64,000 nt of DNA from Hydrogenophaga sp. IBVHS1 (GCF_002127265.1 NZ_NFUU01000003.1:310001-374000), one strand, 5' to 3'; counted from the stretch's first letter, positions 19,430 through 30,500 are shown. The notes: a model not told the origin generated them from the letters alone. Numbers and translations: made by a program.

Positions 19430-20021
19430 TTGGTTGCTCCATGGGAACGGCCCGCAAGCAGGGTGAGCAATGCCTGCGTGGCCTGGTGGATGGGTTCGAC
19501 GCTCTGCGCCACGCGGGCCTGCAGCAGGCCGCCTTCGTAGGTGGCCACGATCAGGGCCGCCAGACCACGGGCTTGGTCCGACGGTTCGCCGGCTTGGGCG
19601 AGCGCCAGCGCGATGCGCTCGCGCAGGCGAGCGAAGGCCTGGTTGAGCGCGGCGCGCAACGCAGGGTCGTCCGGTGTGGACTCCAGCGCCACAGTGGCCA
19701 GCGGACAGCCGGATTCAAACCCGGTGTCCTGCAGGCGTGCAGTGGCACCCGCCATCCACCGGCGCGTGGCCTCGATCGGGTCGGGCGTGGTGGCCAGCAA
19801 GGCATCGAGCCCGCGCAGCATGCGGTCCACCACCGCGTCGATCGCAGCCACCGCCAGCTCGGTCTTGCCGCCCGGAAAGTGGTGGTAGAGCACGCCCTTG
19901 GGCGCGCCCGCCTGGGCCAGCAGTTCGGTCAGGCCGATGCCGTGCAGACCGCGCCTTCGCAGCGCGTCGTCATGGCGGCGATCAGGCGTTCGCGGGTGCC
20001 GGGGGTCGGGACTTCGTTCAT
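19426..20021 (-). pseudogene. TetR-family regulator, frameshifted in the DNA-binding domain
   Basis: From the ATG at 20021 the frame reads MNEVPTPGTRERLIAAMT and then hits a stop after 30 codons. Adding one base between 19968 and 19969 restores DALRRRGLHGIGLTELLAQA and leads into APKGVLYHHFPGGKTELAV, the standard TetR helix-turn-helix. The ligand domain then runs intact to 19426. One deleted base therefore destroys the DNA-binding domain. It may be a true recent mutation or a base-calling error. The rest shows no decay, so the event is recent. The TGA overlaps the hydrolase ATG. The intact family member would be about 200 residues. Confidence 0.85.
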
Positions 20022-20028
20022 GAGGTGA

Positions 20029-20057
20029 AATCTATAGACCGGTCGGTCTAGTGTCAA
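20029..20057 (-). promoter_or_regulatory. Promoter with TetR/NemR-type operator in its spacer
   Basis: On the minus strand a perfect -35 (TTGACA, 20052-20057) is followed by a 17-bp spacer and a -10-like TAGATT (20029-20034). The operator TAGACC-N4-GGTCTA (20035-20050) almost fills the spacer, so repressor and RNA polymerase could not bind together. The motif matches the NemR-type box of some TetR regulators. The start site would fall at about 20021-20023, on the TetR ATG itself, suggesting a leaderless message. Confidence 0.75.
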
Positions 20058-20067
20058 GTCCAGACAC

Positions 20068-20089
20068 AAAAAAAGCGCCCGAAGGCGCT
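20068..20089 (-). terminator. Intrinsic terminator of the tkt-gap unit
   Basis: On the minus strand AGCGCC-TTCG-GGCGCT (6-bp stem, tetraloop) is followed by seven U. It lies 24 nt past the gap stop codon and just upstream of the TetR promoter. Confidence 0.88.
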
Positions 20090-20112
20090 CTTTCTCGACG
20101 GTCAGCGTGTGC

Positions 20113-21150
<1,038 letters not shown>

Positions 21151-23232
21151 TCACTTGGCCAGCACGGCGCGCACCGTGTCCGCCACGTTTTCAGGGGTGA
21201 AGCCGAAGTGCTTGAACAGCACCGGCGCAGGAGCCGATTCGCCATAGGTGTCCAGGCCCACCACGGCGGCCACGCCGTATTTCCACCAACCGTCGGTGGA
21301 GCCCATTTCCACCGCAACGCGCGGCAGGCCGGCCGGCAGCACCGAGGCCTTGTAGGCTGCGTCCTGACGGTCGAAGGTGGTGGTGCTGGGCACGGACACC
21401 ACGCGCACAGCGATCTGGTGTTCCCGCGCCAGCAGCTCTTGCGCTTTCAGCGCCAGCTGCACTTCGGAACCCGTGGCGATGATCACCGCCTGCGCTTTTT
21501 TCTTCATGCCGACCTCGGCCGGCTCGGCGAGCACATAGGCGCCTTTGCTGATCTCGCCCAGATCGCTCTTGGGCGCGTAGGGCAGGTTCTGGCGGCTGAG
21601 CAACATGGCCGTGGGGCGCGTCGTGTTCTGCAGCGCCACCGCCCACGCTACGGCTGTCTCGGCGGTGTCGGCCGGACGCCAGACATCCAGGTTGGGGATC
21701 AGGCGCAGGCTGGCGGCGTGTTCGATGGACTGGTGCGTCGGACCGTCTTCACCGAGGCCGATGGAGTCGTGCGTGAACACATGGATGACACGCTGCTTCA
21801 TCAGTGCGGCCATGCGGATGGCATTGCGGCTGTAGTCGCTGAAGGTGAGGAAGGTGCCGCCGTAAGGAATGAAGCCACCGTGCAGCGCCACGCCGTTCAT
21901 GATGGCGGCCATGCCGAATTCGCGCACGCCGTAATTGATGTGGCGACCGCCCTGGCCCTGTTCGTTCTTCACCACCTCGCCGGCGAGGTTGAAGCGCAAC
22001 GCTGGCGTGGCCTTGGTGTTGGTGAGGTTGGAGCCGGTGAGGTCGGCGGAGCCGCCCAGCATCTCGGGCAGCGCGGCGGTGAAGGTCTCGAGCGCGAGCT
22101 GGCTGGCCTTGCGGCTGGCCACGGTTTCGGCCTTGGTGTGGGCGGTCACGACCGCATCCACCGCCACCTGGGCAAAATTCTTCGGCAGCTCGCCCTTCAT
22201 GCGGCGGGTGAACTCTTTGGCGAGCTCGGGGAAAGCGGTCTTGTAGGCTGCAAACGTGGCGTTCCAGGCGGCTTCCGAAGCCTTGCCCGCTTCCCTGGCG
22301 TCCCAGGCGGCATACACGTCCTGCGGCACTTCGAAAGGTTTGTGCATCCAGCCGAGCGCTTCGCGGGTGAGCTGAATTTCGTCGGAACCCAGCGGCTCTC
22401 CATGCGCCTTGGCGGTGTTGGCGCGGTTGGGGCTGCCCTTGCCGATGGCCGTCTTGCAGATGATCAGCGTGGGGGCGTCGGCCTTGTTCTTCGCATCGGC
22501 GATCGCACGGTCCACTGCGTCGGTGTCGTGGCCGTCGATCGGGCCGATCACGTTCCAGCCGTAGGCCGCGAAGCGCAGCGCCGTGTTGTCGATGAACCAG
22601 GGCGTGACCTGACCGTCGATGGAGATGCCGTTGTCGTCGTACAGCGCAACCAGCTTGTTGAGCTTCCACGCGCCAGCCAGCGCGCAGGCCTCGTGGCTGA
22701 TGCCTTCCATCAGGCAACCGTCGCCCAGGAACACATACGTGTGGTGGTCAACGATGGTGTGACCGGGGCGGTTGAACTCTGCGGCCAGCAGCTTTTCGGC
22801 CAGCGCCATGCCCACCGCGTTGGTCACGCCCTGGCCGAGCGGGCCAGTGGTGGTTTCCACGCCGGGGGTGATGCCCACCTCCGGATGGCCGGCGGTCTTG
22901 CTGTGCAACTGGCGGAAGTTTTTCAGTTCGCCGATGGGCAGCTTGTAGCCGGTGAGATGCAACAGCGCGTAGATCAGCATCGACCCATGGCCATTGGAGA
23001 GCACGAAACGGTCCCGGTTGGGCCACTGGGGGTTGGTCGGGTTGTGGCGCAAATGGCGTCCCCACAGCGCCACCGCCATGTCCGCCATGCCCATGGGCGC
23101 ACCCGGGTGGCCCGAGTTGGCCTGCTGCACCGCGTCCATGGCGAGGGCGCGAATGGCGTTGGCCTGGGTCTGGGGCGTCACGGCCGAGGCGGCAGAAGCG
23201 GAGCGGGTGGGGGTGCTGGCAGCGTCGGACAT
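21151..23232 (-). CDS. tkt: Transketolase
   Basis: I start at [18 protein letters not shown], for 693 residues; the frame is open further up but would overlap murU on the other strand. The thiamine-diphosphate-binding block [27 protein letters not shown] near the N-terminus, and [16 protein letters not shown] in the pyrimidine-binding domain are all present. It moves two-carbon units between pentose-phosphate and glycolytic sugars. It is followed by gap in the same direction. The 144-bp gap to murU is divergent and should contain both promoters. Confidence 0.97.
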   Translation of the reverse strand: MSDAASTPTRSASAASAVTPQTQANAIRALAMDAVQQANSGHPGAPMGMADMAVALWGRHLRHNPTNPQWPNRDRFVLSNGHGSMLIYALLHLTGYKLPIGELKNFRQLHSKTAGHPEVGITPGVETTTGPLGQGVTNAVGMALAEKLLAAEFNRPGHTIVDHHTYVFLGDGCLMEGISHEACALAGAWKLNKLVALYDDNGISIDGQVTPWFIDNTALRFAAYGWNVIGPIDGHDTDAVDRAIADAKNKADAPTLIICKTAIGKGSPNRANTAKAHGEPLGSDEIQLTREALGWMHKPFEVPQDVYAAWDAREAGKASEAAWNATFAAYKTAFPELAKEFTRRMKGELPKNFAQVAVDAVVTAHTKAETVASRKASQLALETFTAALPEMLGGSADLTGSNLTNTKATPALRFNLAGEVVKNEQGQGGRHINYGVREFGMAAIMNGVALHGGFIPYGGTFLTFSDYSRNAIRMAALMKQRVIHVFTHDSIGLGEDGPTHQSIEHAASLRLIPNLDVWRPADTAETAVAWAVALQNTTRPTAMLLSRQNLPYAPKSDLGEISKGAYVLAEPAEVGMKKKAQAVIIATGSEVQLALKAQELLAREHQIAVRVVSVPSTTTFDRQDAAYKASVLPAGLPRVAVEMGSTDGWWKYGVAAVVGLDTYGESAPAPVLFKHFGFTPENVADTVRAVLAK

Positions 23233-23376
23233 GGTGGGGTGGGTAGTGAAGGGGGTGGAATTGCGTGGCAGCGCAAAACCCGTGATTTTATCGGGCTGTC
23301 CGGCCCCACCTCGCCCCGGAATCCGGCCGTCGTGCGCTCTCGCGCACATAATTCCGCACCTGCACCACACAGCCTC

Positions 23377-24129
23377 ATGCCTCGCCTCCCAGCCGAACCG
23401 CCCGCCGCCGCCCCGATCGCGGCCATGATCCTTGCCGCCGGACGCGGCATGCGCATGCGCCCGCTCACCGACACGCAGCCCAAGCCCTTGCTGCCGGTGC
23501 ACGGCAAGCCCTTGATGCAGTGGCCCCTGGAAGCGTTGCACGCCGGCGGTTTCGATCGCGTGGTGGTCAACACCGCCTGGCTGGGCGAACAGATCGACGA
23601 TTTCTGCACGAACTGGCAAGCCGGACATGCCGGCACCGAGGTGACCGTTTCACGCGAGGGGCAGGATTTCGGCTACGCACTGGAAACCGCCGGCGGCATC
23701 GCCCGGGCGCTGCCGCTGCTGGGCGACGTGTTCTGGGTGCTGGCGGGCGACGTTTACGTGCCGGGTTTTGTTTTCGCGCCCGCGAGCGTGGTGCGCTTTT
23801 TGGCCAGCCCCATGCTCGCGCACCTCTGGCTGGTGCCCAACCCGCCCCACAACCCGCGTGGCGACTTCGGCCTGAGCGCCGAGGGCCTGGCCCTGAACCA
23901 CGCCGAGACCCGCTACACCTACAGCACGATCGGCCTGTACCGGCGTGAACTGTTCGAGCCGCCCTGGTGCGAGATCCTGCCGGGAAATCCACAAGGCACG
24001 GCCGAACCGCTGGCGCCGCTGCTGCGCCGGGCGATGGACGCGGGCCTGGTGAGCGCCGAGCTGTATTCGGGGCCCTGGGTGGACGTGGGCACCCCCGAAC
24101 GCCTGGCCGAGCTCAACGCTGAAGCCTGA
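23377..24129 (+). CDS. murU: N-acetylmuramate alpha-1-phosphate uridylyltransferase
   Basis: The start [19 protein letters not shown] gives 250 residues. The sugar-nucleotidyltransferase signature is [20 protein letters not shown], with [18 protein letters not shown] after it. The stretches [12 protein letters not shown] and [17 protein letters not shown] are typical of MurU. MurU makes UDP-MurNAc from MurNAc-1-phosphate in the recycling route that bypasses MurA. Its usual partner amgK lies about 16 kb away here (40043). Homologous glucose-1-phosphate nucleotidyltransferases are the main alternative. Confidence 0.85.
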   Translation: MPRLPAEPPAAAPIAAMILAAGRGMRMRPLTDTQPKPLLPVHGKPLMQWPLEALHAGGFDRVVVNTAWLGEQIDDFCTNWQAGHAGTEVTVSREGQDFGYALETAGGIARALPLLGDVFWVLAGDVYVPGFVFAPASVVRFLASPMLAHLWLVPNPPHNPRGDFGLSAEGLALNHAETRYTYSTIGLYRRELFEPPWCEILPGNPQGTAEPLAPLLRRAMDAGLVSAELYSGPWVDVGTPERLAELNAEA

Positions 24130-24166
24130 AGCCCCAATACGGCCAGAAAGCGCCAAAACCCCGACA

Positions 24167-25573
24167 ATGGCGCGCATGGACGCCACCACCCACACCCAGC
24201 TCTACGCCGAACGCCGCGCCCGCGTGGCAGCCCAACTGGGCGCCGGCGGCATCGCCATCGTGCCCACCGCCCTGGAGCGGCCGCGCAACCGTGACAGCGA
24301 CTTCCTCTACCGGCACGACAGCTACTTCTACTACCTCACCGGTTTCACCGAGCCCAACGCCTGGCTGGTGATCACGGCCGAGGGCAGCACCACGCTGTTC
24401 TGCCAACCCAAGGACCTGGAGCGCGAGATCTGGGACGGCATCCGTCTGGGGCCAGTGGCCGCACCTGAGAGCCTGGGTGTGAGCGAGGCGCATGCCGTGA
24501 CCGAGCTGGACCAGCGCCTGCCCAGGCTGCTGGAGAACCGCCACACCGTGTGGTACCCGTTTGCCACGCACGAGGGCCTGGAGAGCCGCATCAACGGCTG
24601 GCTGCAGCCGGTGCGCGCACGGGTGCGCTACGGTGCGCTGTGCCCCGAGTCGCAGCGCGACCTGTGTGGTCTGCTGGATGAAATGCGGCTGGTGAAGGAC
24701 ACGTTTGAGCAGGCCACCATGCGCCGCGCCGCACAGATCAGCGCGCAGGCCCACATTCGCGCCATGCAGCGCAGCGCGGCCATGCTCCGTGCGGGCCAGG
24801 ACGTGCGCGAGTACCACCTGGACGCGGAACTGCTGCACTGCTTCCGCGAGCACGGTTCGCAATACCCGGCCTACGGCAGCATCGTCGCCGCCGGTGCCAA
24901 CGCCTGCGTGCTGCACTACCGCGCCGACACCGCACCCATCCGCAGCGGCGAGCTGGTGCTGATCGACGCCGGCTGCGAGCTCGATGGCTACGCCAGCGAC
25001 ATCACGCGCACCTTCCCGGCCAACGGAAAGTTCACCGGCCCACAGCGCACGCTTTACGACCTGGTGCTGGCCAGCCAGGACGCCGCCGTGGCCGCCACGA
25101 AGGCCGGCGCCCGCTTCGTCGATCCGCACGAGGCCACGGTGGCCGTGCTCGCCCAGGGCCTGCTCGATGTGGGCCTGCTGGACAAGAACAAGGTGGGCAG
25201 CGCACAGGACGTGATTGCCAACCGAGCCTACTTCCCGTTCTACATGCACCGCACCGGCCACTGGCTGGGCATGGACGTGCACGACTGCGGCAGCTATGTG
25301 GAGCCGTCCGAGCTGGGTACGGTGAGCGAGCGCAAGGACCCGCTGAGTGGCGAGATCATCAAGGACCGCCCCAGCCGCTTGCTGCGACCGGGCATGGTGC
25401 TCACCATCGAACCGGGTCTCTACGTGCGACCCGGCGAAGGCGTGCCCGAGCAGTTCTGGAACATCGGCATCCGCATCGAAGACGACGCCATCGTGACGCC
25501 GACGGGCTGCGAGCTGATCTCACGCGACGTGCCGGTCAAGGCCGACGAGATCGAAGCGCTCATGCGCGGCTAA
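24167..25573 (+). CDS. pepP: Xaa-Pro aminopeptidase (aminopeptidase P)
   Basis: The frame gives 468 residues from 24167; a second ATG at 24176 (MDATTHTQLY) is equally plausible. An N-terminal creatinase-like domain (SDFLYRHDSYFYYLTGF) precedes the M24 pita-bread fold. The dimetal ligands are visible: Asp in LIDAGCELDGYASDITRTFP, His in HRTGHWLGMDVHD, and Glu in TIEPGLYV and IRIEDDAIVT. The enzyme removes an N-terminal residue next to proline. It follows murU by 37 bp. A weak stem (25572-25588) overlaps its stop codon. Confidence 0.94.
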   Translation: MARMDATTHTQLYAERRARVAAQLGAGGIAIVPTALERPRNRDSDFLYRHDSYFYYLTGFTEPNAWLVITAEGSTTLFCQPKDLEREIWDGIRLGPVAAPESLGVSEAHAVTELDQRLPRLLENRHTVWYPFATHEGLESRINGWLQPVRARVRYGALCPESQRDLCGLLDEMRLVKDTFEQATMRRAAQISAQAHIRAMQRSAAMLRAGQDVREYHLDAELLHCFREHGSQYPAYGSIVAAGANACVLHYRADTAPIRSGELVLIDAGCELDGYASDITRTFPANGKFTGPQRTLYDLVLASQDAAVAATKAGARFVDPHEATVAVLAQGLLDVGLLDKNKVGSAQDVIANRAYFPFYMHRTGHWLGMDVHDCGSYVEPSELGTVSERKDPLSGEIIKDRPSRLLRPGMVLTIEPGLYVRPGEGVPEQFWNIGIRIEDDAIVTPTGCELISRDVPVKADEIEALMRG

Positions 25574-25608
25574 GGGCGAATAGCCCTTTCAGAAATCGTT
25601 AATTTTCT

Positions 25609-25621
25609 GATAATCATTCGC
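25609..25621. promoter_or_regulatory. Fur box upstream of the imelysin operon
   Basis: GATAAT-C-ATTCGC matches the 6-1-6 Fur core GATAAT-C-ATTATC at 11 of 13 positions. It lies in an AT-rich island (25595-25635) in otherwise GC-rich DNA, about 60 bp upstream of the first imelysin start, with -10-like TAAGAT directly downstream. Iron-repressed transcription is the expected consequence. Confidence 0.7.
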
Positions 25622-25681
25622 ATTTAAGATATTCTCCTCGGGCATACGGACACCCGTTCGTGCCATCCCGCAGGAGAACCT

Positions 25682-26833
25682 ATGCACCTCAAGACCACCC
25701 TGGCCACCGCCATTCTTGGCCTGGCCCTGACCGCCAACGCACAGGCGCAGTCCCCCGCCACGTACGCCTCCGTGGCCACCAACTACGCCGCTCTGGTGCA
25801 CGCCAACTACAGCGACACCCTCGCTGGCGCGCAGGAAATGCAGGCCGCCATTGCCGCCTTCGTGGCCGCGCCATCGGCCGACGGCTTGGCCGCCGCGCGC
25901 AAGGCGTGGCTGTCTGCGCGCGAGTCCTATGGCCAGACCGAGGCTTTCCGCTTCTACGGCGGTCCGATCGACGACGACAAAGGACCGGAGGGCCAGATCA
26001 ACGCCTGGCCGCTGGACGAGGCCTATGTGGACTACGTGCAGGGCAAGCCCAAGGCGGGCCTGGTCAACGACGCCAAGTTCAAGATCACGAAGGCCAACCT
26101 CGTGAAATTCAATGAGCGCGGTGGTGAGGAAAACATCAGCTCTGGCTGGCACGCTGTTGAATTCCTGCTCTGGGGCCAGGACCTCAGCGAAACCGGCCCG
26201 GGCAACCGCTCGTTTGAAGACTATGTGGACGGCAAGACGCCCAACGCCGACCGCCGCCGCCAGTTCCTGACCGTGGCCACCTCGCTGCTGGTGGACGATC
26301 TGGCGTCCGTCACCGAGGCCTGGGCGCCCGGCCAGAAAAACTACCGCGCGCGCTTCGAGAAGGGCGGCAAGGAGTCGGTGCGCAAGATCATCGTCGGCCT
26401 GGGCTCCCTCTCGCGCGGTGAACTGGCCGGCGAGCGCATGGAAGTGGCGTTGAATTCACAAGATCAGGAAGACGAACACTCCTGCTTCTCCGACAACACA
26501 CACCGCGACATCGTGACCAACGCCACCGGCATCCAGAACGTCTGGCTCGGCCAGTACAAGAAGCGCGACGGCAGCTTGGTGCAAGGGCCGGGCGTGCGCG
26601 ATCTGGTGGCGGCGAAGAAGGCCGATCTGGCCGAAAAAACCTCCGCGCTACTCGCCGCTTCCGTGGCGGCGGCGGAGTCGATACCCGCACCGTTCGATCG
26701 CGCCATCGGCAAGGGCACGGCGGGCCGCCCGGCGGTGGAGAAAACCATTGCCAGCCTGGTGGCGCAGTCCAAGTTGCTGGTGGAATCTGCAAGCGCGGTG
26801 GGCATTGCCAAACTCACACTCGTGGAACCCTGA
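25682..26833 (+). CDS. Imelysin-family periplasmic iron-uptake protein (IcmP/EfeO-like M75)
   Basis: This 383-residue protein has a clear signal peptide (cleavage near ALTANAQAQS). Helical imelysin repeats carry the GxHxxE-type motif in SSGWHAVEFLLWGQD (the HxxE metal motif), the GPIDD and NAWPLDE segments, and CFSDNTHRDIVTNATGI in the second half. Imelysins are periplasmic or anchored metal-binding proteins, not proven proteases, used in iron uptake. It is the first gene of a four-gene operon behind a Fur-like box. The gene order matches PA4370-PA4373 of Pseudomonas aeruginosa as I recall it. Confidence 0.9.
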   Translation: MHLKTTLATAILGLALTANAQAQSPATYASVATNYAALVHANYSDTLAGAQEMQAAIAAFVAAPSADGLAAARKAWLSARESYGQTEAFRFYGGPIDDDKGPEGQINAWPLDEAYVDYVQGKPKAGLVNDAKFKITKANLVKFNERGGEENISSGWHAVEFLLWGQDLSETGPGNRSFEDYVDGKTPNADRRRQFLTVATSLLVDDLASVTEAWAPGQKNYRARFEKGGKESVRKIIVGLGSLSRGELAGERMEVALNSQDQEDEHSCFSDNTHRDIVTNATGIQNVWLGQYKKRDGSLVQGPGVRDLVAAKKADLAEKTSALLAASVAAAESIPAPFDRAIGKGTAGRPAVEKTIASLVAQSKLLVESASAVGIAKLTLVEP

Positions 26834-26843
26834 ACCGGCCGCC

Positions 26844-28337
26844 ATGAAGCCCCTCACCCACGTGCGGCGGCATGTCGCTCTTGCGATGCTGCTCACGGGG
26901 TGCGCCGCCGCGTGGTGGTTGCACGCCGACGAAGCACCCGACCCACTCGGTGAAAAGACCGGGGGCGCCACCACCGTGTACGCCACCGGCAAGAACGCGT
27001 TCTCGTTCCCGCTTGCCAACCTGGACGATCCCGGGCGCACGCGCTTCGTGATCGGCAACTCCTTCTTCAAGCGAAACTGGGTCGAAGCGCCGGCTTCGAC
27101 CACGGCGCGCGATGGGCTCGGCCCTCACTTCATCGCGCGTTCGTGCGCGGGTTGCCACGTGCTCGACGGACGAGGAGCGCCACCCGAATGGAAGAACACA
27201 TTGGGCGCCGAGCCCGAAGGCACGGTGGCCTTGCTCATGCGCCTGTCGGTCGCGGGCACGCCCGACCCAAAGGCTGGCGTGCGGCCCGACCCGGTATATG
27301 GCGACCAGTTCAACAACGCGGCCATTCAAGGCGTGAAGCCCGAAGGCCGCGTAGAGATGCAGCAGCAACCGCTTCGTGGGCGCTTCGCCGACGGCACACG
27401 CTATGTGTTGCAGAAGCCCGTTTACAAGCTGACCGATCTGGCCTACGGTCCCTTCGCGCCGGGCCTGATGGTGAGTCCGCGCATTGCGCCTCAGATCGCC
27501 GGCATCGGGCTCCTGGAGGCCATTCCCGAAGACGAGATTTTGCGGAACGCACGAGAGCAGGCGGCCGCACCGGGCCCCATCAAGGGCCAACCCAACCGCG
27601 TTTGGGACGTGTTCGCGAAGGAAGTGCGCATCGGTCGCTTTGGCTGGAAGGCTAACGTCGCCACCATCGCACACCAGACCGCCGGCGCCTTCCACGGCGA
27701 CATCGGCATCACCTCGACCGTTTCCCCGCAAGAGACCTGCACCCCGACGCAGAAGGATTGCCTGGCCGCGCCGCATGGCGCCGGCAAGGCCAGCGGACGC
27801 GACGGCATCGTGCCCGCATCCAGGGCGGGCAGCAGCGCGCCCGAGATCGATGACGAGACGCTGGGCCATGTGATCTTCTACCAGGCCACGCTGGCACCTG
27901 CCGCCCGGCGCCAGGTGAAGGACGCCCAGGTGCTGCGGGGCCAGTCGTTGTTCTCGCAGGCGCAGTGCGCCACCTGCCACCGCCCGAGCTACGTCACCGC
28001 CGAGGGGCCGTTCCCGCACCTCACCAGCCCCGCCCTCAAGGGCCAGCGTATCTGGCCGTACACCGATTTGCTGCTGCACGACATGGGCCCCGATCTGGCC
28101 GATGACCGTCCCGATTTTCAGGCCACCGGCAGCCAATGGAAAACGCCGCCACTCTGGGGCATCGGGCTGATCCGCGACGTGAACGGTCACCAGCGCCTGC
28201 TGCACGACGGGCGCGCCAACGGCGTGCTCGAAGCCATCCTCTGGCACGGTGGCGAAGCACAAGCGTCGAAAGAACAGGTGCTCAAGATGAAGCCCGCCGA
28301 ACGCCAGGCACTGGTGAAGTTTGTGGAGTCGCTATGA
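26844..28337 (+). CDS. Di-haem c-type cytochrome lipoprotein (DUF1111 family)
   Basis: The start MKPLTHVRRHVALAMLL gives 497 residues. A lipobox-like LLTGC at residues 17-21 suggests lipidation. Two CxxCH haem sites are present: CAGCH in FIARSCAGCHVLDGRG and CATCH in SQAQCATCHRPSY. The rest has DUF1111 landmarks such as GQPNRVWDVF, GRFGWKANVATIAHQ, and YTDLLLHDMGPDLAD near the end. The family is sometimes called thiol oxidoreductase, without firm proof. Between two imelysin genes a redox step, such as iron oxidation or reduction at the envelope, is a reasonable inference. Its TGA overlaps the next ATG. Confidence 0.88.
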   Translation: MKPLTHVRRHVALAMLLTGCAAAWWLHADEAPDPLGEKTGGATTVYATGKNAFSFPLANLDDPGRTRFVIGNSFFKRNWVEAPASTTARDGLGPHFIARSCAGCHVLDGRGAPPEWKNTLGAEPEGTVALLMRLSVAGTPDPKAGVRPDPVYGDQFNNAAIQGVKPEGRVEMQQQPLRGRFADGTRYVLQKPVYKLTDLAYGPFAPGLMVSPRIAPQIAGIGLLEAIPEDEILRNAREQAAAPGPIKGQPNRVWDVFAKEVRIGRFGWKANVATIAHQTAGAFHGDIGITSTVSPQETCTPTQKDCLAAPHGAGKASGRDGIVPASRAGSSAPEIDDETLGHVIFYQATLAPAARRQVKDAQVLRGQSLFSQAQCATCHRPSYVTAEGPFPHLTSPALKGQRIWPYTDLLLHDMGPDLADDRPDFQATGSQWKTPPLWGIGLIRDVNGHQRLLHDGRANGVLEAILWHGGEAQASKEQVLKMKPAERQALVKFVESL

Positions 28338-29416
28338 CCCAGCTCTTTCGAGCACTGTCCGCCGCCGCGCTGGCCTGTGGCCTGTCGGTGGCCACCGCGC
28401 AAGTGCCCGCGCCGGTGGTGGCCGCGCCCTACTACTCGGCCGAGCAGGCCATGCAAGGCCTCTACACCCACCACCTGCCACCGCTGGCACGAGCGTTCCG
28501 GGCCGAAGCGGATCGGCTCGTGGCCACCACCAGCCAGCATTGCCAGGGCAAGATCCCGCTGGCGGAACTGCGCGCTCAATGGCAGCGCACGCTGGTGAGC
28601 TGGGCGGCTTTGTCCACGCCCGCTGTGGGGCCGGTGGTGACGCGGCGCTCGCAGCGCCAGATCGACTTCTGGCCCACGCGCCCCGACCTGCTGCGCCGCT
28701 CGCTGGAGAAAGCCCCCACCACGCTGGCCGATATGGACCGCGTGGGCACGCCGGCCAAAGGTTTTCCCGCGATCGAGGTGTTGATGAACCAGTGGGCCGC
28801 CAGCCGTCAGCCCGCACCGGCTGCGGCCTGTCGTTATGCCGAGCTGGTGTCGCAAGGCATCGCGGCAGAAGCGGGCGAACTTCAGAAGGAGTTCAGCATT
28901 TGGTCCAGCAAGGACTGGGACGACGAACCCGAAGACACCAAGGCCGCGCTGGTCGAGTGGGTCAACCAGTGGCTTGCGGGTCTGGAGCGGTTGCGTTGGG
29001 CGCACATTGAGAAGCCCATCACCAGCCACCAGACCACCGGCAATGCGGTGAAAGGCGCGCCGGTGCCGTTCGCCCGGCAGGAGCGCGAAAGTGGCCTGAA
29101 CGACTGGCGCTCGCAATGGCAGAGCCTGCTCGCGCAGGGCCGCCTGCCGCCGGGTGCGCCGCCACCCGCAGCGGGCGGCGCGCTGGTGCCCATGGAGGCG
29201 CTGCTGATGGGGCGCGGCCAGTTGGCGTTGGCCCAGAAGTGGGGCCAGGCGCTGGACCAGGTGACAGCCGGCATGGAGAAGCTCAGCCCGCGTTCGAGCG
29301 AACGCGAGTTGCTGGCCGTCACGAAGTCGATGAAGTCGGTCACCGTGCTGTTTCAGAACGAGGTAGCCGCCGCGCTCGACGTCCCTCTGGGCTTCTCCGA
29401 TGCGGATGGAGATTGA
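28334..29416 (+). CDS. Second imelysin-family protein
   Basis: This 360-residue protein has a signal peptide (MTQLFRALSAAALACGLSVATAQ). The imelysin domain has diverged from the first copy: RRSQRQIDFWPTRPDLLRRSL, PAKGFPAIEVLMNQW (the site aligned with HAVEFLLWG, where the His is replaced by Pro) and HIEKPITSHQTTGNAV. Loss of the His of HxxE suggests a different or partner role for this paralogue. Coupling is tight: an ATGA overlap with the di-haem gene and a 17-bp overlap with the next frame. Confidence 0.85.
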   Translation: MTQLFRALSAAALACGLSVATAQVPAPVVAAPYYSAEQAMQGLYTHHLPPLARAFRAEADRLVATTSQHCQGKIPLAELRAQWQRTLVSWAALSTPAVGPVVTRRSQRQIDFWPTRPDLLRRSLEKAPTTLADMDRVGTPAKGFPAIEVLMNQWAASRQPAPAAACRYAELVSQGIAAEAGELQKEFSIWSSKDWDDEPEDTKAALVEWVNQWLAGLERLRWAHIEKPITSHQTTGNAVKGAPVPFARQERESGLNDWRSQWQSLLAQGRLPPGAPPPAAGGALVPMEALLMGRGQLALAQKWGQALDQVTAGMEKLSPRSSERELLAVTKSMKSVTVLFQNEVAAALDVPLGFSDADGD

Positions 29417-30500
29417 GGGCACCCCGCTGCTGTCGCGTCGCCAATGGATGGCGGCGGCAGCAGCGCTATGCCTCGCACCCGCCTGGGCCGCAACGCGCAC
29501 AAGCACCACGCGCCTGCTCGCCGCCTGGCAGGCCTCCAGCGAACAACGCATTGGCGTGATCGGTGTGGACGGCGTGCGCTGGTCGGTACAACGCGAGCTC
29601 ATCGTGCCCACCCGCGCGCACGGCCTGCTGGTGGAGGCCGGCGGCAGCGTGCTCGCCACCGCCCGGCGCCCCGGCGACTGGCTGTTGCGCTGGCACCCTG
29701 CCAGCGGGCAGACCCAATGGCACTGGATCGAGGACGACCGCCGATTCAATGGCCACGCGGCCGCCAGTCCCGACGGCCAGACGATCTGGACCACCGAGAC
29801 CGATCTGGACAACGCGCAAGGCTGCCTTGCGGTGCGAGACGCGAAGACGCTGGAAAAGCGCGATGAGTGGGCCACGCGTGGCATGGATCCGCACGAGTTC
29901 CTGGTGCTTCCCCGGCCAGTGGGCGATGTTCCCGCGGGCAGCCTGATCGTGGCCAATGGTGGCATTCCCACGCTGCCCGAAACCGGCCGCAGCAAACGCG
30001 CGCTCGACCGCATGGACGCTTCCCTGGTCGCGCTGAACCCGCGCGACGGCGCGCTGCAGGGTCAGTGGCGTCTGGACGATTCTTTCCTCAGCGTCCGCCA
30101 CCTCGCCTGGGACCCGGTCTCGCGCACCGTGGGCATTGCCCTGCAGGCCGAACATCCCGATGCCGAGGCCAGGCGCCGCGCGCCGGTGCTTGCGGTGTGG
30201 AACGGCGAGCGCCTGCAGGCCGCCCGGGAACAACCGGCCATGCAGGGCTACGGCGGCGACATCTGCGCCAGGCCCGGCGGAGGCTTTGTGGTGAGTTGCC
30301 CGCGTGCAGACGCGCTGGCCTTGTTCAACGCCGATGCACTCTGGGCCCAGAGCCAGCCCCATCGCGAAGCGTATGCACTGACGGCGGATGGAGCCCACTG
30401 GTGGGCCAGTGGGTCAGAAGGTGTGTGGTGCGCGCCCGAAGCCATCGAGGCCCGCGCCGCCACCCGGATTCAATTCGACAACCACTGGGTGGCTATGTGA
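29400..30500 (+). CDS. DUF1513 family protein, probably exported
   Basis: The frame starts at 29400, overlapping the second imelysin gene by 17 bp; the ATG at 29406 is an alternative. The 366-residue protein begins with a twin-arginine-like signal ([20 protein letters not shown]). The body reads like a beta-propeller: [62 protein letters not shown]. No catalytic motif is recognisable. DUF1513 proteins occur with imelysin and DUF1111 genes in iron-repressed operons, so it is probably the last member of the uptake unit. The biochemical role is unknown. Confidence 0.85.
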   Translation: MRMEIEGTPLLSRRQWMAAAAALCLAPAWAATRTSTTRLLAAWQASSEQRIGVIGVDGVRWSVQRELIVPTRAHGLLVEAGGSVLATARRPGDWLLRWHPASGQTQWHWIEDDRRFNGHAAASPDGQTIWTTETDLDNAQGCLAVRDAKTLEKRDEWATRGMDPHEFLVLPRPVGDVPAGSLIVANGGIPTLPETGRSKRALDRMDASLVALNPRDGALQGQWRLDDSFLSVRHLAWDPVSRTVGIALQAEHPDAEARRRAPVLAVWNGERLQAAREQPAMQGYGGDICARPGGGFVVSCPRADALALFNADALWAQSQPHREAYALTADGAHWWASGSEGVWCAPEAIEARAATRIQFDNHWVAM

